A stretch of 37,745 nt of DNA from Syntrophomonadaceae bacterium (GTDB taxonomy: Bacteria > Bacillota > Syntrophomonadia > Syntrophomonadales > Syntrophomonadaceae), in contig JAAYJK010000074.1 in NCBI GenBank assembly GCA_012522955.1, positions 1-37,745 of the forward strand, in the 5' to 3' direction. The position numbers and the translations under genes are program-made. Position 1 is the first letter of the stretch. The number at the start of each line of letters is the position of its first letter. Of the stretch, positions 26,732-34,828 are shown in pieces. The notes beneath the pieces were generated by a model. That model was not told where the DNA came from. It worked only from the letters and a program-made list of their open reading frames with translations, and did not search any database.

Positions 26732-28240
26732 TTATTTTACGGCAATAATATTATTGTCTTTAAGTATTACATCATGTGCTCCACCCTCCACAATACTTGT
26801 TGATGAAACGCGGGTTAATTTTGCCTTTTTGTGCAGTTCAGGTATGGTTATTGCACCACAGTTGCACATGGTGGACTTAACTTTGCTTAAAGTAGTCTGT
26901 ACATTGTTACTAAGTTTTCCAGCGTAAGGAACATAAGAGTCAACCCCCTCTTCAAAAGAAAGCTCTTCCGTGCCCCCCATGTCATAACGTTGCCAGTTTC
27001 TAGCTCTATTTGATCCTTCACCCCAGTATTCTTTAACATAATTACCGTTAATATTTAACTTGTTGGTAGGGCTTTCATCAAATCTTGCAAAGTATCTTCC
27101 CAACATAATAAAATCAGAACCCATTGCAAGGGCAAGAGTAATATGATTATCGTATACAATACCACCGTCTGAACAAATGGGTACATAAACCCCGGTCTTT
27201 GCAAAATATTCATCTCTGGCTTTGGCAACTTCTATTAATGCTGTAGCTTGACCCCGGCCGATTCCTTTTTGTTCACGAGTAATACATATTGAACCGCCAC
27301 CAATGCCAACTTTTACAAAATCAGCTCCCGCTTCGGCAAGAAACATAAAACCATCTCTGTCAACTACATTTCCTGCACCAACTTTTACACTCTCCCCATA
27401 TCTATTACGTATAAAGTCAATAGTTACTTTTTGCCATTCGGAAAAACCTTCTGATGAGTCTATACATAAAACATCAGCACCTGCTTCAACTAGTGCGGGG
27501 ACTCTTTGTTCGTAATCCTTGGTGTTAATACCTGCTCCCACCACGTATCTTTTTAATGAATCAAGCAAAGCGTTAGGATTTTCTTTATGAGAATCGTAAT
27601 CTTTTCGGAATACAAGAGATACCAAATTTTGATTATCGTCAATAACCGGAAGCGTATTAAGCTTATGGTCCCACAAATAATTATTTGCTTCTTTTAGCGT
27701 AATGCCTTTCCTGGCACAAATAAGTGATTCAAAAGGTGTCATAAATTCATGTACCTTTGTATCAATAGGCAATCTGCTTATTCTATAATCCCGACTGGTA
27801 ATAATCCCAAGCAGTTTGCCATTGGCAGTGCCATCATCGGTCACAGCAACTGTTGAATGCCCTGTTTTTTCCTTTATCTTCAAAACATCGGATAGCGTCT
27901 GTTCAGGTTTAATGTTAGAATCGCTGGTAACAAAGCCAGCTTTAAACTTTTTAGCTCTATTCACCATATCAGCTTGACCTTCAACAGATTGAGAACAGAA
28001 TATAAATGAAATTCCACCTTCAGTCGCCAGAGCGATTGCCATCTTGTCATCTGAAACGGATTGCATTATTGCCGAGACAAGAGGAATATTCATTGAAATG
28101 GCACTCTCCTCGCCCTTTCTGAATTTAACCAATGGGGTCTTAAGACTAACATTTGCTGGCATACATTCAATTGAAGAATATCCAGGTACTAGTAAGTATT
28201 CGCTAAATGTATAAGAAGGTTTATCAAAGTAAAATGCCAT
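26732..28240 (-). CDS. guaB: IMP dehydrogenase, Tritrichomonas-type
   Basis: Oxidises IMP to XMP with NAD, the committed step of GMP synthesis. 502 residues: TIM barrel with two CBS domains inserted (about 105-220; [17 protein letters not shown]). The catalytic loop [10 protein letters not shown] puts the nucleophile at Cys319; the flap ends NWQRYDMGG with Arg418-Tyr419; Lys310 and Glu431 are also present. These five positions are numerically the same as in the Tritrichomonas foetus enzyme, and long stretches ([43 protein letters not shown]) look nearly the same from memory. T. foetus IMPDH is naturally resistant to mycophenolic acid, attributed to Lys310/Glu431, so low sensitivity is predicted. 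Start ATG 28240 with AAGGAGA upstream. Monocistronic, set apart by a hairpin at 28378-28406. Confidence 0.95.
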   Translation of the reverse strand: MAFYFDKPSYTFSEYLLVPGYSSIECMPANVSLKTPLVKFRKGEESAISMNIPLVSAIMQSVSDDKMAIALATEGGISFIFCSQSVEGQADMVNRAKKFKAGFVTSDSNIKPEQTLSDVLKIKEKTGHSTVAVTDDGTANGKLLGIITSRDYRISRLPIDTKVHEFMTPFESLICARKGITLKEANNYLWDHKLNTLPVIDDNQNLVSLVFRKDYDSHKENPNALLDSLKRYVVGAGINTKDYEQRVPALVEAGADVLCIDSSEGFSEWQKVTIDFIRNRYGESVKVGAGNVVDRDGFMFLAEAGADFVKVGIGGGSICITREQKGIGRGQATALIEVAKARDEYFAKTGVYVPICSDGGIVYDNHITLALAMGSDFIMLGRYFARFDESPTNKLNINGNYVKEYWGEGSNRARNWQRYDMGGTEELSFEEGVDSYVPYAGKLSNNVQTTLSKVKSTMCNCGAITIPELHKKAKLTRVSSTSIVEGGAHDVILKDNNIIAVK

Positions 28241-28377
28241 TATAATATCTCCTTTTCTATTACTAGTTTAATACATAGCCCTAAGCCACGAAAATATATT
28301 CTTTAAAATTTAATACTTTTGTTTACTAATGTCAAGTATTTTCCATCTTCCGAAATCCTATATTCTACTTTTGATAG

Positions 28378-28406
28378 AATATGCTCAAGTCAGCCTTGAG
28401 CATATT
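28378..28406 (-). terminator. 12-bp perfect hairpin between the flavin-binding-type gene and guaB
   Basis: AATATGCTCAAG (28378-28389) and CTTGAGCATATT (28395-28406) form a perfect stem with a five-base loop, 24 bases after the stop at 28430. The T-tract following on the minus strand is short (CTATC), so it could be a weak terminator or mRNA 3'-end stabiliser for the RuBisCO-like operon. Confidence 0.6.
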
Positions 28407-28429
28407 CTTCTGATCTCCTTTTAGTCTTT

Positions 28430-28795
28430 TCATTCGCCGATCAAAGGCAAGACCTTTTCGATTTGAAAATAAACCAGATTTACATCTAGGTTTTCTTTAT
28501 CCACATGAGTGCGGCGAATCAGTGATTTAGCTAGATCTGTATTGTGCTCTTCCTTCACCTTTTTTAAATATATACGTTTTCCTTTCCAACCGGGACCTGT
28601 TTCCATAAACAGATATACTGCATAAGGATTCACCTGCAGATTTGCATAGCTCAAACGCTCAGACATCAAAAGGGCGATCGTTTCTTCTTCAATGATATGC
28701 GGCTTGCTGTATATAGCAGCATTGACCCTGCCTTCCCGATCTGCAGTGGACAAAATCCCAGAGCCATCGTTTTCAGCAAAATAGCCTTTCAACAT
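28430..28795 (-). CDS. Pyridoxamine 5'-phosphate oxidase-like FMN-binding protein
   Basis: A 121-residue protein of the split-barrel flavin-binding fold: GILSTADREGRVNAAIYSKPHIIEEETIALLMSERLSY is the first strand set of the PNPOx-like family, and VNPYAVYLFMETGPGWKGKRIYLK the core strands. It is shorter than true PdxH (about 215 residues) and lacks its C-terminal part, so a role in vitamin B6 synthesis is unlikely; relatives are flavin reductases, F420/FMN or heme-binding proteins. It lies 93 bases downstream of the RuBisCO-like gene in the same direction and probably shares its transcript. ATG at 28795 has GAGGAGG upstream. Confidence 0.78.
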   Translation of the reverse strand: MLKGYFAENDGSGILSTADREGRVNAAIYSKPHIIEEETIALLMSERLSYANLQVNPYAVYLFMETGPGWKGKRIYLKKVKEEHNTDLAKSLIRRTHVDKENLDVNLVYFQIEKVLPLIGE

Positions 28796-28888
28796 ATTTT
28801 ATTCCTCCTCATATTGATTACTTAATAAGAAAAACAAGTTATTCCTACCAGATAAGCGTGGTGAAAGCCGCTATGGCACAAACCCTAT

Positions 28889-30205
28889 TTAACCCTTTAG
28901 ATCAAAAATACCACCCTGGCATTCCGAATAAATCCCCCAGGAATCCAATGCCAAACCGAGTTCTTTATGTTGCCGTCCTGCTTCTTCCAGAGTCATACCG
29001 GATAATACTGCATCAATTCCCTGGCGGAAGGCCTTAGCCCCTGCAGCTGGACCCATGGGATGACCGTGAATTGCTCCACCGGCTGCAATGATTACATCAT
29101 TGCCAAATTTCTTGATGATGTCCTCCACATGGCCCTGAGTGGTTCCCCCCCCCGGCATGGGGAAAGTTGGTTTAATATTATGCAGTGGAGAAAGCATTTG
29201 GTAGCCCATACCAATAAAGGTATCCATCATGATAGGGAATTTCCCATAGGGGGTAAGGCCTATGACCATATCCAGGCCTGCTAAACGTGGCAGTTTGGCC
29301 CCAATCAGATTAGCGCTCATACCTGACCAGGAAGATTCATAAACCGCTCCGGTGAAATCAGAATGAGCCAGAATAGGTACGTTAATATTGGAATCTTCAG
29401 CCAGCATGCGGGAAGCATCTAATCCGATGGTAAAGTAATTAACCATTAAACAGTTGGCTCCGTTTTCAATAGCACGATAGGCATTATCTTTCAGCTTATC
29501 GGTCCGGTCGGTGATGTTGAAGGCATAAAGGGTCTTTTCTCCCTTTTCTTCGTCTGCCCGCTGCAAAGCTACCATAACTGCTTTCACCCGATCCAACAGC
29601 CGGCAATGGGGAGCATCGGCTACCAGTTCATCATCCTTGATAATGTCGACACCGCCTATGGCTGATTCATAAGCCAATTCGGCAGTAGTAGCTGCATCAA
29701 GACCGGTGCAGGGTTTGATCATGTTATTGAGCAGAGGGCGATCATAAACTCCCAAAAGATCACGAACCCCCTGTACGCCAAATTTGGGACCCTGGAATTC
29801 AGCCAGGAATTTCTTAGGAAATTCCAAATCAATCAATTTCACTTTTCCGGAACTGGAGATGTTGCCAATAACTGAACTCAACATCATAGCGAACTGGGGT
29901 CCGAAGTTGGCCCAAGGAAAAGCGATGCGAATGATGAAATGTCTTTCTTTTACATCTGCTGGGATTTCGATCTGATAGGCAGGAGTTTCATAAACCCCGA
30001 CTACCCGGCCAATACAACGCTCACGCACTTCAGGAGTTTCAGCTGGTACCTTTAACCAGGTTCCAGTTGTTTGCTCAACTGCAAGAGCCGCCGCGAATTT
30101 CATCATATTGGTTGTGGCTTTGCTTGCACAGTAATAGGTTGCAATAATAAAACGATCTTCATCCAATGCCTCCGGGAATTGGCAAATTATTGGGTCGATA
30201 TACAT
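28889..30205 (-). CDS. RuBisCO-like protein (form IV), substrate unknown
   Basis: 438 residues with the RuBisCO large-subunit fold. Compared with spinach numbering, it keeps E60 (E44), T65-W66 (T49-W50, in TTGTW), N123 (N115), K175 (K164 in IKPCTGL), K201-D203-E204 (K190, D192, E193 in IKDDEL), H294 (H281) and loop-6 K334 (K322), but lacks K177 (Cys166), R295 (Ser282), H327 (Ile315) and S379 (Pro351). So the metal/carbamate site is intact but carboxylase chemistry is not. N115 also replaces the Lys base (K98) of the MtnW enolase, arguing against methionine salvage; no mtn genes are nearby. Start is ATG 30205 (GGGAGG eight bases upstream). Operon partner: the FMN-type gene at 28430; regulator: SorC-family at 30442. 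Residue matches were aligned by eye. Confidence 0.9.
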   Translation of the reverse strand: MYIDPIICQFPEALDEDRFIIATYYCASKATTNMMKFAAALAVEQTTGTWLKVPAETPEVRERCIGRVVGVYETPAYQIEIPADVKERHFIIRIAFPWANFGPQFAMMLSSVIGNISSSGKVKLIDLEFPKKFLAEFQGPKFGVQGVRDLLGVYDRPLLNNMIKPCTGLDAATTAELAYESAIGGVDIIKDDELVADAPHCRLLDRVKAVMVALQRADEEKGEKTLYAFNITDRTDKLKDNAYRAIENGANCLMVNYFTIGLDASRMLAEDSNINVPILAHSDFTGAVYESSWSGMSANLIGAKLPRLAGLDMVIGLTPYGKFPIMMDTFIGMGYQMLSPLHNIKPTFPMPGGGTTQGHVEDIIKKFGNDVIIAAGGAIHGHPMGPAAGAKAFRQGIDAVLSGMTLEEAGRQHKELGLALDSWGIYSECQGGIFDLKG

Positions 30206-30267
30206 GTCTATTCCTCCCAGTTGTTTAATATTTTGATATCCTATAATCAATAGTAAGCGGAAGGAAA

Positions 30268-30296
30268 ACAATAGACCATATTGAAAATATTTTCAA
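30268..30296 (-). promoter_or_regulatory. Predicted sigma-A promoter of the RuBisCO-like operon
   Basis: Minus-strand -35 TTGAAA (30296-30291) and -10 TATTGT (30273-30268) are separated by exactly 17 bases. Transcription would start near 30261, leaving a leader of about 55 bases. The -35 and most of the spacer sit inside the 22-bp palindrome (30278-30299), so a bound repressor would block polymerase. Confidence 0.5.
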
Positions 30297-30299
30297 TAT
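30278..30299. promoter_or_regulatory. Perfect 22-bp palindrome, putative operator for the SorC-family regulator
   Basis: Half-site ATATTGAAAAT is mirrored without mismatch. It lies 73 bases upstream of the RuBisCO-like start and 142 bases downstream of the regulator stop. The core ATTGAA...TTCAAT recalls the operator of Bacillus subtilis DeoR, itself a SorC-family protein (comparison from memory). Assignment to the adjacent regulator is inference. Confidence 0.6.
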
Positions 30300-30441
30300 T
30301 ACAGCCAATATGCCATAAATTCTGACATCAACCCTCACCCAGCTAAGGTATTAAACCACACTGCTTTCGGCCTCCCCAAAAAATTAGCTGTGAACCTTGG
30401 GCCAGATCTACAGTTATCGTTATATCTATATCACATAAAAA

Positions 30442-31395
30442 TTATAATAAAACTGCCTGCGCTAGTTCGCTGTCCACGATCAGAACATCGACCAGCCCTC
30501 CTTTTAAAGCGGCGGCCAGGCTTTTTGCCTTCTGAGCCCCAGATAGAACCAGGATTTTGCAGGGGATCTTCTTATAGGTTTCTATATCAATGGCCAGGGT
30601 ACGCTCCCTGACATCACTGTCGCATTCCTCCCCCTCACTGTCAAAAAAGCGCAAAAGAATATCCCCGCAAACACCTTTGGCCTGCAAATCAGCCAATTCC
30701 TCAGCCTTAAGGTACTCAAGACGGGATAGAGGAGAGTCCAGCTCCGGGTAAAAAGATCCCATGCCGCTTACTGATATGGTCAATTGATGGAACAAGGATA
30801 AAATCTGCCGTACATTGGCATCCTGTTGGATAATCTGTAGCTCATCCTTGCTGTCGAAAAGCCCCGCTGAGGACAATGAATAATAATTTCCGCCAAACGC
30901 CATACTCATACGAGAAACCAGATTATCCACATCAAGTTCATAATCGCAACAGGAAAGGCTACCATGCAAGGTGACAAAACTAGTATCCCTTCGTTGGCAG
31001 GGATTTAGGTAATGAACCAGGTAATACATGGTACCACCCCAGGCAATTCCCAATTTATCCTGGGAAGTGATTTCCCTCTGTAAATAACGGGCTCCTTCCA
31101 AGGCAACGCTCTTTTTATCTTCTTCTGGGTCACCGGTAACATGAGTGACGATTACTTCCTTTAAAGAGAACTTGTCCAATATCTGGTATTGCAGATCCAG
31201 GCACAATTTATAAGGATCGCGAATCACAAACTCAACGATTCCCTCTTTTCTAGCTCGTTGAATCAATCTTGAAACCGTGGATTCTGAAACATTAAGCAAG
31301 CGGGCTACTTCTTTCAAGGTCTTGTTTTGCTGGAAATAGTAGCTGGCCGCCTTTAATGCGATCCAGGTTGATTGATTATACACTTCTCCCTTCAT
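30442..31395 (-). CDS. SorC/DeoR-type sugar-phosphate-sensing transcriptional regulator
   Basis: 317 residues. The N-terminal HTH (about 22-55) reads TLKEVARLLNVSESTVSRLIQRARKEGIV. The remainder is the SorC effector domain (about 65-315), an NagB-like fold that binds phosphorylated sugars: KLGIAWGGTMYYLVHYL corresponds to the conserved WGG phosphate-loop region, and SGMGSFYPEL and GDILLRFFDSEG are typical. It probably represses the RuBisCO-like gene just downstream, whose promoter overlaps a palindrome, and is released by a phosphorylated intermediate of the pathway. ATG at 31395 follows AAGGAG. It is preceded by the PHP phosphatase gene 80 bases away on the same strand, possibly co-transcribed. 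Confidence 0.92.
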   Translation of the reverse strand: MKGEVYNQSTWIALKAASYYFQQNKTLKEVARLLNVSESTVSRLIQRARKEGIVEFVIRDPYKLCLDLQYQILDKFSLKEVIVTHVTGDPEEDKKSVALEGARYLQREITSQDKLGIAWGGTMYYLVHYLNPCQRRDTSFVTLHGSLSCCDYELDVDNLVSRMSMAFGGNYYSLSSAGLFDSKDELQIIQQDANVRQILSLFHQLTISVSGMGSFYPELDSPLSRLEYLKAEELADLQAKGVCGDILLRFFDSEGEECDSDVRERTLAIDIETYKKIPCKILVLSGAQKAKSLAAALKGGLVDVLIVDSELAQAVLL

Positions 31396-31475
31396 AGATC
31401 AATCACTCCTTGTTATACAATTATAAGGCTGCCGGAAGTCATTAATCTATATCTCGTTAAAGAAATCTTAAATAT

Positions 31476-32279
31476 TTATAGCTTATGAAAAATAGGTCTC
31501 ATTCTGTCAAAAGTGGCGTAGTATTTAAGCCCGGCCCGCCTAGCCATTTCTGCCGCATCATCCAAACGATAGTGGATGTATTCCGGCGAATGGGCATCAG
31601 AGCCGAAGGTTATAAATTCACCACCCAATTGTACATAGCGGCGCAGCCAGTCTTCCCCCGGCACCTCCCGCTGGCCCAGATGGCGGTAAGTAGCAGTATT
31701 GACTTCAATACATTTACCTAGTGGAATAATATACTTGAACAAAGCATCAATTTCATCTGGGGCATAATGGTAAAATAGTCGGGAATCCTCTTCGGAATGA
31801 GCCCCCTTGGCCGGGAAATCGATATGTCCCACACTACTGTAAAGATCTGGATTCAGCTGCTTGATGCCGGTCAAAATAGAACTGATATAATCCCTAAACA
31901 CCTGATCTATGGTTTTACCTTTATAAAAGACAGGATCAAAGGGATCGATATTATTTATCGAATGGGCACTAGCTATAACAAAATCAGATGGCACAGACCG
32001 CAGTTCATCTTCCAGTTCAGGAAAATGCTCCGCTGCTAAGGCAATGCCTGCTTCAATCCCAAACTTTATCTTAAGCCTGGGTGAGTTTAATTGGGCGAAT
32101 CGCTCCTTATAATCACGCAGGTTCACATGCCAGGCTTCACCTCGATAAAAATGGATCTCTAAATGTTCAGTAAAACAAATCTCATCCAGACCCAAGGCTT
32201 CAGCTTGTTTGATCTGCTGAAAAGGACTGGTTGAACTATCGGCTGAGATAGATGAATGTAAATGATAATCACAACGCAT
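31476..32279 (-). CDS. PHP-family phosphatase/phosphoesterase, HisK-like
   Basis: 267 residues of the PHP (polymerase and histidinol phosphatase) fold. Metal-binding motifs in order: DYHLHSS at the N-terminus, CFTEHLEI, a middle EAGI stretch, ASAHSI, GHIDFPAKG, EVNTA and GSDAHSPEYI. The order and spacing match the HisK/HisJ type, which hydrolyses histidinol phosphate; related enzymes act on other small phosphate esters. No other his genes are nearby, whereas a sugar-phosphate regulator and a RuBisCO-like gene follow, so a role on a phosphorylated intermediate of that pathway is as likely as histidine synthesis. ATG 32279 is chosen for AAGGAGG ten bases upstream; the frame is open to 32336. 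Confidence 0.85.
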   Translation of the reverse strand: MRCDYHLHSSISADSSTSPFQQIKQAEALGLDEICFTEHLEIHFYRGEAWHVNLRDYKERFAQLNSPRLKIKFGIEAGIALAAEHFPELEDELRSVPSDFVIASAHSINNIDPFDPVFYKGKTIDQVFRDYISSILTGIKQLNPDLYSSVGHIDFPAKGAHSEEDSRLFYHYAPDEIDALFKYIIPLGKCIEVNTATYRHLGQREVPGEDWLRRYVQLGGEFITFGSDAHSPEYIHYRLDDAAEMARRAGLKYYATFDRMRPIFHKL

Positions 32280-32454
32280 TATGGGAATACCTCCTTGAAA
32301 AAAGCTTTCCTGTCTGGATAATAATGAAGAAAGCATAAAAATATTAGACTCTAGCCAATCTATTCCTATTTAGAATGGTAAATAAATTCATTCTCATACA
32401 CAATATTGAAAGAATTTGCATTATCCCGATCTCCAGTTACTGCCAGAAACAAGC

Positions 32455-32502
32455 AAAAAGCGCCACCTATGCCGGATTTTCACCAGCTACTGTTGCGCCT
32501 TT
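32455..32502 (-). terminator. Possible weak terminator after the cation transporter gene
   Basis: Minus strand: AAAGGCGC (32502-32495) pairs imperfectly with GCGCTTTTT (32463-32455) across a 31-base loop, leaving a terminal T-run. It starts 44 bases past the transporter stop codon. The stem is short. Confidence 0.3.
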
Positions 32503-32545
32503 CCCTTATACGCCTTTATCGCCGCAATCAGCTCTGCAATGTCCT

Positions 32546-33436
32546 TTAATAACCACTATGTTTATTATGGTCTTCACTCTGAAAATCTATTTCAACGGTT
32601 ATATGTTCTATTCCCTTCTTATTCATCAATTCTTTGACTTTATTCTTGATCTTGATTATTTCTGTGTATCCAATTTTATCGTCGACTAATACATGAGTAC
32701 TTAATAGATTCTTTTCTCCATCCAAAGACCATATGTGAGTTTGATGTGCATCTATAGCATCAGTTTTATCTGTAATCTCTTTTTCAATTTCACCAATTGA
32801 AAAGTTTTTCGGTACCCCTTGCATAAGTATATACAATATTTCCTTTAGATTTTTCATCACATTATATAATACATACATGGTAATCAAAACAGATAATATT
32901 GGGTCAAGAATTGGAACATCAAAAAACATAAGAATGACACTGACGATAAGTGTTACTCCCCAACCTAATACATCTTCAAGCAAGTGCCATGAAACAACCT
33001 TTTCATTCAAAGATGTTCCCTTTTTTAATCTTAAAACGGCCATGCCGTTTATTACTATGCCAAATATTGCGAATAACAACATCCCTTCTGGATTAACCTC
33101 TTCAGGATGGAAAATTCTTGGGATTGATCGTCCTAAAATAAGTGCTGATCCAACTATTAAAATGAGACTGTTTATCAATGCTGCAAGTAGTGAAAAACGA
33201 GCATATCCAAAAGAAAATCTATTATCTGCTTCCTTGTTCGAGTATTTTTCCAGATACCATGCTCCACCTAATGATATGGAATCGCCAAGATCGTGAACCG
33301 CATCCGATAAGATCGCCATGCTGTTGGTCCACAAACCACCAAATATCTCCAAAATGGTAAATGATAGATTCAAAAAAAATGCTATTTTTATATTGCTCTG
33401 CTTATTGTGCTGATGATGATTGTGATTGTGTTCCAC
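32546..33436 (-). CDS. CDF-family zinc/cobalt efflux transporter
   Basis: 296 residues, six membrane helices between about 17 and 205, with a His-rich N-terminus (VEHNHNHHQHN) and a cytoplasmic C-terminal metal-sensing domain. The transport site is formed by HxxxD in helix 2 (H48, D52, within SDAVHDLGD) and HxxxD in helix 5 (H151, D155, in HLLEDV), the pattern of Zn2+-selective members such as ZitB/CzcD. It exports zinc (also cobalt or cadmium) in exchange for protons. Start is taken at GTG 33436 because GGAGG sits about ten bases before it; the frame is open to 33508 without a ribosome binding site and that extension lacks similarity to the family. Confidence 0.92.
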   Translation of the reverse strand: MEHNHNHHQHNKQSNIKIAFFLNLSFTILEIFGGLWTNSMAILSDAVHDLGDSISLGGAWYLEKYSNKEADNRFSFGYARFSLLAALINSLILIVGSALILGRSIPRIFHPEEVNPEGMLLFAIFGIVINGMAVLRLKKGTSLNEKVVSWHLLEDVLGWGVTLIVSVILMFFDVPILDPILSVLITMYVLYNVMKNLKEILYILMQGVPKNFSIGEIEKEITDKTDAIDAHQTHIWSLDGEKNLLSTHVLVDDKIGYTEIIKIKNKVKELMNKKGIEHITVEIDFQSEDHNKHSGY

Positions 33437-33637
33437 TATTATATTTCCTCCAAAATAATTTAATGAATCAATAGCTAGGTAAATCTTCTCAAAAAGTTGC
33501 CTTGGCATTTTATTTGGAAATAAGCACTATTTATAAGTTATTATACCCACATTATCGGAAGCAAGAGGACGTTAATCCTATGAAGATAAAGCCTATATAG
33601 TAGGCATAGAACAGCCAGTCCCATAAATTGTGCTGAG

Positions 33638-33968
33638 CTACATTGATCCAACCATATTCTGTTTGGCTCCCAGCGATAAATAGAAATCGAACTCGGTTTA
33701 TTCCAATCCAGGCACCACCATTCCATTCTGCCGCATCCTGATTCAACAGCGATTTTGTCCAGCTTGTTTAAGAGCAATTTCCCATATCCATGACCCCGAT
33801 ACGGTGGCTTTATATATAGATCTTCCAGGTATATGCCGGCTTTACCCAAAAACGTAGAAAAGTTAAAAAAAATAAAGCGAATCCTACTTCGCTTCCATCT
33901 GCTACGGCGAATATCATTTCTGCCTTTTTCTGGTCAAACAACCATTCCTTTAATAAATCCTCGGTTAT
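33638..33968 (-). pseudogene. Broken GNAT (diamine/SpeG-like) acetyltransferase gene
   Basis: Three reading frames each give a piece of one GNAT protein. Frame one (from 33968): TEDLLKEWLFDQKKAEMIF..GSEVGFALFF, ending at a T-run near 33870. Frame two (to about 33690): NFSTFLGKAGIYLEDLYIKP, the acetyl-CoA loop YRGHGYGKLLLNKL, then CGRMEWWCLDWNKP. Frame three: FDFYLSLGAKQNM, stop at 33638-33640. Together they read as an SAT/SpeG-type enzyme, which acetylates polyamines or amino acids, with two frameshifts (one in a homopolymer of eight T) and about 30 N-terminal residues missing. No start codon remains. Sequencing error in the T-run could explain the first shift but not the lost N-terminus. Confidence 0.75.
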
Positions 33969-34053
33969 TTATTCATGGTTTTCCTTCCTATTTTTTTCTT
34001 TTTCACTTAATCATGCTTCTTTATTATCAGTTTTTTTCTTTATTTGTTTACCA

Positions 34054-34368
34054 TCAATTTTTCGGAGCAGGTGCCTTTACGACAATCAGCTCCAATGTTT
34101 CATTATGTAAGTTTTTTACATTCATTTTGGTTTGAAATGGTATTTTCAGCAAAGTTCCGGCTTGGTATTCATGAATATCCTGTTCATCCAGGCCTATTGA
34201 TAGTATTCCTCGAACAACTGTCATATAGACATTCGAATTAGAGAAGTGCTCCGGCAGCCCTTCGTCTTGGTTGAAAACCATATGCAAATAATGCAGATTT
34301 TCGTCGAATACGACTTTTTCGATCGCCTTTTCATTGCCTACATATAGCTTAAATACCTGTTCAACCAT
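34054..34368 (-). CDS. Small cupin-fold protein
   Basis: A 104-residue single-domain protein. The pattern HMVFNQDEGLPEHFSNSNVYMTVVRGILSIGLDEQDIHEYQAGTLLKIP is the cupin barrel core: the first motif normally holds G(X)5HXH(X)3-4E; here only one His (PEH) and an acidic residue remain, so metal binding is doubtful. Function unknown; small cupins of this type often bind small ligands or oxyanions. ATG 34368 is chosen for GAGGAGG eight bases upstream; the frame is open to 34392. Monocistronic, next to an eroded region (GNAT pseudogene on one side, GGDEF relic on the other). Confidence 0.75.
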   Translation of the reverse strand: MVEQVFKLYVGNEKAIEKVVFDENLHYLHMVFNQDEGLPEHFSNSNVYMTVVRGILSIGLDEQDIHEYQAGTLLKIPFQTKMNVKNLHNETLELIVVKAPAPKN

Positions 34369-34774
34369 ATTGTTTTGCCTCCTCATTACCATGATATATT
34401 TTGATAATCAAACATAACTTCTTAAAGATTATACTATACATTGCCATGCTTAGAATAATACGATTACAAGACCTTGAATTATTTGATTAATTTACTCATT
34501 CCAGGAAAACTAACCTTCCGACTTAAGACGCAAACCATCCTCAAGACCTCAGTTCCAGGTGGTCAGGCAGGAAATACCAGGGTTGCAATTCATCATACAT
34601 GGCTGTGACATTTATCAAGGTCTATGGAGCGGTACAGGTCTGACTTCGCCTTTTTCTTTTAGCACTATACAAAGCTTGATCTGCTCTTTCCAGTACCGGT
34701 CACAAGTACTTAAAACGGATAAACCCGAATATGATAACCAAGCATGGTTGATGCTATACAGATGACCTTATCAT
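34369..34774. other. Intergenic region with a relic of a GGDEF gene, no intact gene
   Basis: About 400 bases between the cupin start and the terminator of the SLH gene. Apart from the GGDEF remnant at 34622-34699, no frame has a ribosome binding site or recognisable sequence. Confidence 0.5.
34622..34699 (-). pseudogene. Fragment of a GGDEF domain C-terminus
   Basis: Between in-frame stops the minus strand encodes PVLERADQALYSAKRKRR, then SQTCTAP and TAG at 34622-34624. ADQALYxAKxxGR is the conserved last helix of GGDEF diguanylate cyclase domains. Nothing of the upstream domain is visible, so this is the relic of a deleted or eroded gene, unrelated in position to the intact c-di-GMP gene at 1036-3030. 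Confidence 0.6.
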
Positions 34775-34819
34775 AAAACAACAACGCAGAAAATGATAGT
34801 ACTTCTGCGTTGCTGTTTT
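34775..34819 (-). terminator. Strong intrinsic terminator of the second SLH gene
   Basis: An almost perfect 17-bp stem: AAAACAACAACGCAGAA (34775-34791) with TTCTGCGTTGCTGTTTT (34803-34819), one G·T-type mismatch. On the minus strand the stem ends in TGTTGTTTTA directly, 10 bases past the SLH stop codon at 34829. Confidence 0.8.
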
Positions 34820-34828
34820 GTGTATTGA

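Noticed and set aside
26732-28240. GMP reductase (GuaC) instead of IMP dehydrogenase
   Set aside because: Both CBS domains and the flap with Arg418-Tyr419 are present, which GMP reductases lack.
28889-30205. Functional RuBisCO for CO2 fixation
   Set aside because: Equivalents of K177, R295, H327 and S379 are replaced, and no phosphoribulokinase or Calvin-cycle gene is nearby.
32487-32552. Minus-strand frame encoding WLLKDIAELIAAIKAYKGK just after the CDF gene
   Set aside because: It looks like the C-terminal helix of some protein, but overlaps the CDF stop region in another frame and is too short to assign.
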